54,147 nt of DNA, taken from Myxococcota bacterium (GTDB lineage Bacteria > Myxococcota_A > Polyangia > JAAYKL01). The stretch spans positions 1 through 54,147 of the forward strand of contig JANQET010000212.1 of the NCBI GenBank assembly GCA_028278265.1, read 5' to 3'. The position numbers and the translations under genes were made by a program. Numbering within the stretch: position 1 is the first letter of the stretch; every line of letters starts with the position of its first letter. The notes below the pieces were generated by a model that was not told where the DNA came from, did not search any database, and was given only the letters and a program-made list of their open reading frames with translations. This document shows positions 49,298-54,147 of the stretch, in pieces.

Positions 49298-50668
49298 TCA
49301 ATCCCAAACCATTTGCTGGTCCTCGGCGAATTGGGCCCCGCGCATCCTCTTGCGGCGGCTCTTCCACTTGGCCCCTTCCAGATTGTCCTTGTCCGAGCGA
49401 TTGGCGCCGGCGCGCTTTTTGAGCTTTTTGGATTTGTACTTTCTGGCGCTGGTTTCCAAAAAGACCGCGTTCTGTTCGAGCTTGTCCTTAGCCTCGGCGA
49501 TGCGACCCTGGTCCCGCAGCACGACCGCCGCTTTGTTGTTCTCGTTGGCAATCAGGCTCACGCTGGAGACCAGAACTTTGCTGTTCTGGCTGCGGACGAC
49601 CGATTCGTGGGAATCGGAAAAGGAGACCGAGGCGGTGGCCCCCAGGATGTCGGTGGATTTGGACACCGTGTTGGCATAGCGCACGTCAATGGTCGCCAGT
49701 TGGCGCTGGCTGCCCGCGGCGGTCGCCGGAACCTCGAGCTCGAGCAGCAGGAATTTCTCCTGTTTGGAGTAGAGCTGATTGAGCCGGGAGACCACCCGGT
49801 TGCCGTTGATCTCGGCGGTTCGACCCAGGCTGCGGATCGGTCGAATACCCGGCGCGCACTGAATCTCCACCAGCACTTCCCGCGCCACCACCGAGGTCAA
49901 ATCACCGAATTCGTGGGCAAAAATGCCCCTCAAGTCCGTGGCGTTCTCGGCAAAGGCGTGATTGCCGTCGGACTGTTTGGCCAGGGCGACCATCAGATCT
50001 TCGTTGTATCCTGTACCCAGTCCGATAGTGCTCACCGAGATGCCCTCCTTGATGAGAGAGTAGCCCAACGCGCCGAGCTCACCGGTCGAGCTGGGTCCCA
50101 CGTTGGCCAATCCGTCGGAGACCAACACGACTCGGTTGATCCGGTTGCGATCGATGAATTTGCGAATCTCGTGGGCGCTCTTGCTCACCCCGGCAAACAG
50201 GGCGGTGTTGCCGTCCGCGGAGAGCCGGTGGATTTGGCCGTATATCTGCTGCCGGTCGGACACCTTGGTCGCGGGCACCAGCACCTCGACGGAGTGGTTG
50301 TAGGCGACCACCGAGACAATGTCGTCCGGGTGGAGTCGATCGATCGCCATCACAGCCGCATCCTTGGCCTTGGCCATTTTCTCACCGCTCATCGAACCCG
50401 AACGATCCAACACAATCGCCACGTTGACCTGGGCCCGCTGCGCCGGGGTGGTGAGGGGGAATCCGGTCAATCCGATCTTCAGAAAGGCCCTGCCCGGGGT
50501 GCGGGCGAGCATCACCGAAGAGCCCAGGGCGACGTTCAGGTCCACTTTTTGGATCGGCGTCACAGCCTTGCCACCGGCGATTTTGAGCTGGGCCTGAGCC
50601 GATCCGGACAGGCAGACGACCGCCGCCAGAGCGACGATGATCGCGATTCTTTTTGCAACACATTTCAT
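49298..50668 (-). CDS. secreted von Willebrand factor A protein
   Basis: A 456-residue exported protein. A signal peptide (IAIIVALAAVVCLSGSAQA, cleavage ~26) is followed by a short beta domain and a vWA domain (~80-260) with an intact metal site DRSGS (Asp88, Ser90, Ser92), then TDGN-like Thr in GNTALF, and VLVSDGLANVG. A beta-rich region and a Lys/Arg-rich tail end the protein. vWA domains bind protein partners through the metal. ATG 50668 has AAGGAG ahead and begins the signal peptide. It heads an operon with the histidine kinase and response regulator, and may feed a signal to the sensor. Confidence 0.86.
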   Translation of the reverse strand: MKCVAKRIAIIVALAAVVCLSGSAQAQLKIAGGKAVTPIQKVDLNVALGSSVMLARTPGRAFLKIGLTGFPLTTPAQRAQVNVAIVLDRSGSMSGEKMAKAKDAAVMAIDRLHPDDIVSVVAYNHSVEVLVPATKVSDRQQIYGQIHRLSADGNTALFAGVSKSAHEIRKFIDRNRINRVVLVSDGLANVGPSSTGELGALGYSLIKEGISVSTIGLGTGYNEDLMVALAKQSDGNHAFAENATDLRGIFAHEFGDLTSVVAREVLVEIQCAPGIRPIRSLGRTAEINGNRVVSRLNQLYSKQEKFLLLELEVPATAAGSQRQLATIDVRYANTVSKSTDILGATASVSFSDSHESVVRSQNSKVLVSSVSLIANENNKAAVVLRDQGRIAEAKDKLEQNAVFLETSARKYKSKKLKKRAGANRSDKDNLEGAKWKSRRKRMRGAQFAEDQQMVWD

Positions 50669-51062
50669 CGGATTCTCCTTTTTGTTGTACCCCGTTTTTC
50701 GGGTGAGGGCGCTACCCATATTCAATGATACGGAGCAGACCCGGAAAAGTGTTCGGCGAGTTGCAAAAGAGTTGTAAAACGTTTGTAAATCCAGAATTCA
50801 ATCCGTCCCCCATCAGGTGAACGGGGGATCGATCAGTGCGCCCGCGTTCCAGCTGGGGATCCTATCGGCCGGTTGGCTAAAAACAATTCCGTAAATCGTT
50901 ATTTTCGTTGAAAAAACATCGAAAAAATCGCTCCCGCTGATTGGACTCGGATTGACTCGGGTGCTTCTTGGAGTGCTTTGGGGTGCTTTTTGGCCCTTTG
51001 CAGGTTCTCAGTTCGGTCGAGCTGAACGTCGACTATGATGAACCCGAGAGGAGGGTCTGAAG
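50669..51062. other. 394-bp divergent promoter region
   Basis: The gap lies between the start codons of the vWA operon (minus) and the propeller lipoprotein (plus). It holds a set of direct repeats at 50760-50790, an A+T-rich patch at ~50880-50930, and GAGAGGAGG just ahead of the plus-strand start. No gene or clear -35/-10 pair is seen. Confidence 0.5.
50760..50790 (-). promoter_or_regulatory. three phased direct repeats, possible OmpR-family binding sites
   Basis: GTTGCAAAAGA, GTTGTAAAAC and GTTTGTAAAT stand head to tail with 10-11 bp spacing, about 95-120 bp upstream of the vWA start. Tandem sites phased to one helical turn are how OmpR/PhoB regulators bind, and such a regulator is coded in the same operon. 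Autoregulation is inferred. Confidence 0.42.
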
Positions 51063-53240
51063 ATGATGTGGATCTGTCAACGGCATAAAATCGGATGGTC
51101 GAGCTGTTGCGTGACCTTGGGGCTGTGTATGGTCGTTGTTGCGCTGGTCCTGGGATGCCATCGTATGGATCAGATCGGAGCCGAAGAAAACGAACACGCG
51201 CTGAAACAGTTTGAAGGGTGCGACGAATTCGAGCAGTTTTTTGTAGAAGCGGCGCTCGAACAGATGCGCCTTGAGGTGGAGACGAACCGGGAACGGGTCC
51301 TGTATTATCTCAGTTCTCGCAACGCCGCCAAATCATCAACCTTCAGCATTGATGGAAAATCTGGCGGGGATGCCGACGGTGACGCCGACGGGGATGCCGA
51401 TGGGGACGCTGACAGTGATGCGGATGGGGATGATGATGATAACGATGATAGCAACGACGGCGACGATGATGATGACGACAACGGCGGTGGTGATGACAAC
51501 TCGTCAACCAACACAAACGTTCAAGAACGGGGTGTCGATGAGCCGGACTTGCTCAAAACCGACGGGAAATTTATTTATGTCTTCAGTGAAAACAACCTGG
51601 TCGTTGTCGTACCGGGAAGTAACGGCAGCTTAACTGAGCGCGGTCGCCTCGAGCTCGGCGGCTATCCTGAGGAGATGTTCGTCTATGGCGACCTACTTGT
51701 GGCGTTCTCCAGTCTTGCGCACGATGAAGTTCCCGCTGAATTGCATCTGCCGATTGTTGATCTGGCCGAGGACGACAAAGCCAAAGTGGACAGATCTGCA
51801 GTATCGGATGGCAGGGCTTATGCCCAAGTGACGTTTGTGGACATTTCGGATCGATCCGATCCTGCGATTATTCGGGAGGTTCGGTACGCCGGCGTCTATG
51901 TCTCAGCCAGACGCGTCGAGGAAGCACTTCGCCTGGTTATTTACACCTCTATTCCCTCCTACGAACGTCTTCCAACTCGGCCCGAACTGGATGACGATTG
52001 GTACGACCTGCCTCTGCCGGGTGCGAGAAAAAAGATCAATCGCGCCTTCGACGAACTCATCGCAAGGAACTCACATCACATCAAATCAATGAAGCTCGAT
52101 CACTTTCTGCCAAAAGAGATCGACTCTTCCAATGACAACCTCGCGGTACCCATTGCCAACTGTAAAAATATCTACAGACCGGGAATCAAAGCCGGTACAG
52201 GGGTACTCTCGGTGGTCTCCATCGATTTGGACGAACCACTGAGTGGGCAGACGGATATTGCGATCATCGGCGAAAAGGGATTGGTATATGCGAGTAAAAC
52301 CGCCCTGTACCTGACCACGAACAGCACATACGTCAGCAATGCCGGTCGTTTGGGCTTTTGGGAAAGGGAGACCACGGGCATCCACCAGTTCGATCTTGCC
52401 TCGAATTCAAATCGTGCCGCATACGTCGCTTCTGGTTTGGTGCCCGGACATCTGCTCAACCAATTCTGTCTGGGCGAGTACCAAAACTACCTCCGCGTGG
52501 CGACCACAACGGGGTTTGCCGGGGAGGAAAACACCCTCGAAAACCACCTGTTCGTTTTGGCTAGGCGAGGAGCAAACCTGACCGTGGTAGGTCGACTCGA
52601 CGGTCTCGGCGAGAAAGAAGAGATCTATGCAGCTCGATTCCTGGGCGAACGTGGATTTTTATTGACATATCTCGAAACTGATCCCCTATACACCCTCGAC
52701 TTGAGCGATCCGACCCATCCGATTCAAGTGGGGGAATGGAAAGGTCCCGGTTTCTCTACCTATCTTCATCCCTCGGGCGATACGCAGATGATCGCCCTGG
52801 GGCGCGACGGAAATGGGGGTGTGGCCTTGTCTCTGTATGATTTAACCGATTTTACAGATCCCACGTTAATCGATCGCCTGAATATGGAGGTCTACTACTC
52901 GTCAGTTCTGGACGAGCACAAAGCCTTTACCTTCGATCCGACCAGGGGGCTCGTTGCCGTCCCGTTTGAGAACTGTGATGACGCTTCGGACTTCAGTGGT
53001 GTGTTACTGGTCGAGGTGGATTCTACAGGCGTTGAGGAGCTGGGCCGGCTGAGGCTTGGTGGGCAGAAGGGCAAGGGAATTTTAAGCCCGGCCCGCAGGG
53101 CGATAATCACAGAGGATACACTGTACGGCGTCTCCCGCTGCCGCATCACTTCGGCTGCTCTCGGTTCACCCTCGCAGATGCTCGACACCTTGGACCTCTT
53201 CCCAGGGCAGCATTGCAAAGACTGGAGTTACTTCTGGTAG
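51063..53240 (+). CDS. beta-propeller-domain lipoprotein (COG4880 type)
   Basis: A 725-residue exported protein. Leader with lipobox LVLGC (Cys32), a helical stretch, an acidic linker of DG/DA/DD repeats (~residues 102-148), then the Beta_propel family signature NVQERGVDEPDLLKTDGKFI and about 550 residues of propeller blades. Later landmarks are SVVSIDLDEPLSG, HQFDLAS, LLNQFCLGEYQNYLRVATTTG and a blade-like YTLDLSDPTHPIQVGEWKGPGFSTYLHP. Eight Cys in the mature part may form disulfides. The family is cell-surface, of unknown function. The start ATG 51063 has GAGGAGG ahead. Confidence 0.87.
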   Translation: MMWICQRHKIGWSSCCVTLGLCMVVVALVLGCHRMDQIGAEENEHALKQFEGCDEFEQFFVEAALEQMRLEVETNRERVLYYLSSRNAAKSSTFSIDGKSGGDADGDADGDADGDADSDADGDDDDNDDSNDGDDDDDDNGGGDDNSSTNTNVQERGVDEPDLLKTDGKFIYVFSENNLVVVVPGSNGSLTERGRLELGGYPEEMFVYGDLLVAFSSLAHDEVPAELHLPIVDLAEDDKAKVDRSAVSDGRAYAQVTFVDISDRSDPAIIREVRYAGVYVSARRVEEALRLVIYTSIPSYERLPTRPELDDDWYDLPLPGARKKINRAFDELIARNSHHIKSMKLDHFLPKEIDSSNDNLAVPIANCKNIYRPGIKAGTGVLSVVSIDLDEPLSGQTDIAIIGEKGLVYASKTALYLTTNSTYVSNAGRLGFWERETTGIHQFDLASNSNRAAYVASGLVPGHLLNQFCLGEYQNYLRVATTTGFAGEENTLENHLFVLARRGANLTVVGRLDGLGEKEEIYAARFLGERGFLLTYLETDPLYTLDLSDPTHPIQVGEWKGPGFSTYLHPSGDTQMIALGRDGNGGVALSLYDLTDFTDPTLIDRLNMEVYYSSVLDEHKAFTFDPTRGLVAVPFENCDDASDFSGVLLVEVDSTGVEELGRLRLGGQKGKGILSPARRAIITEDTLYGVSRCRITSAALGSPSQMLDTLDLFPGQHCKDWSYFW

Positions 53241-53267
53241 TTCACGCCCGGCTCCCCTTAGGACTAG

Positions 53268-53849
53268 ACTAGGGATCGCCTCGAAATATTCGAAGGTCTC
53301 GAGTGCGACTACACCAGCCACGAGGCCAAAAAGGCGTTGAGCCTGCTGCTCGCCGGCAACGGCAATATGCTCGAGCGCATCATGTCGCCGTTTCAACTCT
53401 ACAAGACCCCCGAACTGCCCGAACTTCGGAAATTGGCCCAAGAAGCCCTGTCCAAGCGATTCTTCAACCACTACCGGGGCTACTTCAAAGGCATGTGCGC
53501 CGAGCACGAGCGCAACGGGGCGCCGCGGGCCAAAACCCTGCTCTACACCTACCGCGTGGCCCTCACCGGTGTGCACCTGTTGAAAACCGGCCGGCTCGAA
53601 GCAGACCTGAATGTCACTGCCCCGGCATACGGTTTTCCCGATGTCCTCGATCTAATCGCCATCAAACGGGAACAGGGCGAAAAATCGGCACTGACCGCTG
53701 ATCAGGATCAGGCCTTCAAACAACACTGGCCAGACCTCGAACAGCTGCTCGACGAGGCCACTGCCAACAGCCCGCTGCTGGAACAGTCGCCCAATCGCCA
53801 GGAGGTGTCCCAATGGTTGAGGTCAAAGCGATTGTCATCGATTATGTGA
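53268..53849 (+). pseudogene. 5'-truncated nucleotidyltransferase (COG3541/YcgL-like)
   Basis: The frame is open from just after an in-frame TAG (53265-53267) to TGA at 53849 and codes for ~193 residues: LEIFEGLECDYTSHEAKKAL, LLLAGNGNMLERIMSPF, a FFNHYRGYFKGM helix, LYTYRVALTGVHLLKTGRL and a final helical part. These match the middle and end of the DNA-polymerase-beta-like nucleotidyltransferases that include YcgL and RNA-repair-associated proteins. The N-terminal nucleotidyltransferase core (GS...DxD) is missing, and only 27 bp separate the frame from the previous gene's stop. A TTG at 53337 could start a shorter product, but without catalytic residues it would be inactive. Confidence 0.68.
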
Positions 53850-53882
53850 GCTGATCGGTTCGGGATTCGAGCTTCGAAATCT

Positions 53883-54147
53883 TCACTCGGTCCAGGGCTG
53901 CACAAACAGGGGGGTGGTGGTCAGGAAGGGCAAGCCGTCGGCGAGTTGTCGATTGACGTTGTCCCCCCAACAATAGAGGTTGCCATCGGCCACGGCACAG
54001 GTGGCGCCTCGATAATAGATGCCGAAGGTCTCGATGTGGGTCACCGTGCCGCTGAGGCTTACCGGGGACGGGACCAGCGCGTCTTCCAGGGTTCCGTTGC
54101 CCAGTTGTCCCTTGGGGTTCCAACCCCAACAGACCAGTTGATCGTTG
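53883..54147 (-). CDS. C-terminal end of a second RCC1-repeat protein (partial)
   Basis: An 88-codon frame enters from the right edge and stops with TGA at 53883-53885. It contains two RCC1-type motifs, LVCWGWNPKGQLGNG and LYCWGDNVNRQLADG, with the Cys before CAVADGNLYCWG that pairs with CWG in this family. The repeats differ in detail from those at 6526-8379 (they carry the classical N-x-x-GQLG of RCC1), so it is a separate paralogue. The rest of the gene lies outside the window. It is convergent with the truncated nucleotidyltransferase. Confidence 0.82.
   Translation of the reverse strand, partial: NDQLVCWGWNPKGQLGNGTLEDALVPSPVSLSGTVTHIETFGIYYRGATCAVADGNLYCWGDNVNRQLADGLPFLTTTPLFVQPWTE

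Overview
The window looks like a chromosomal segment from a Myxococcota/Bradymonadota-type (former deltaproteobacterial) bacterium. I infer this from gene content, not from a marker gene: Ser/Thr kinases with AAA/TPR or PEGA parts, an FHA-sigma54 activator, MJ0042 zinc-ribbon and AgmX/TonB-like proteins, ECF sigma operons, and many lipoproteins whose lipid anchor is joined to the body by long Asp-rich (DG/DT/DS/DA) linkers. Most of the window is GC-rich; the first ~6.4 kb is visibly richer in A+T.

Region 1 (1-6.4 kb) is an accessory block of small genes, all on the + strand: two GNAT acetyltransferases, DUF2750, DUF2200, a YdeI/OmdA-DUF3788 fusion, a VOC protein, a lipoprotein, hypothetical proteins and gene fragments. 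One good integron attC site (5857-5931) separates the second GNAT gene from the VOC gene. I read the block as a partly decayed integron cassette array; no integrase is seen. Region 2 (6.5-17.6 kb) holds an RCC1-repeat lipoprotein, a CgeB-like glycosyltransferase, a lipoprotein with six 98-residue repeats, an ECF sigma/anti-sigma pair, an ArsR-DUF2087 regulator, a tiny secreted protein, and an alpha/beta-hydrolase lipoprotein divergent from a TetR regulator with a clear operator-like palindrome between them.

Region 3 (18-24 kb) is a translationally coupled signalling operon: Ser/Thr kinase-AAA-TPR, a four-helix membrane protein, and an FHA-sigma54 activator. Region 4 (24-34 kb) has phosphopentomutase, a phosphohexomutase, a TonB-like protein, then the most notable locus: a thioredoxin/TlpA-like lipoprotein in which an in-frame TGA takes the place of the first Cys of a WCPPC motif (28068-28709), followed at the right distance by a bacterial SECIS-like hairpin. 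It is very probably a selenoprotein. Next to it are a double-rhodanese lipoprotein and a D-cysteine desulfhydrase/ACC-deaminase-like PLP enzyme, then a sigma-FecR-envelope protein operon.

Region 5 (34-54 kb) has an ordinary Cys-containing thioredoxin-like lipoprotein, a 1069-residue protein of unknown function, tRNA-Gly(CCC) with a 45-bp direct repeat of its 3' part 357 bp away (scar of a very small or decayed integrative element), a DUF5703 glycosidase-like lipoprotein, a PEGA kinase with a TPR-like partner, endonuclease IV, a SagB-like double nitroreductase, a vWA-histidine kinase-response regulator operon, a beta-propeller lipoprotein, a 5'-truncated nucleotidyltransferase, and the end of a second RCC1-repeat protein that runs off the window.
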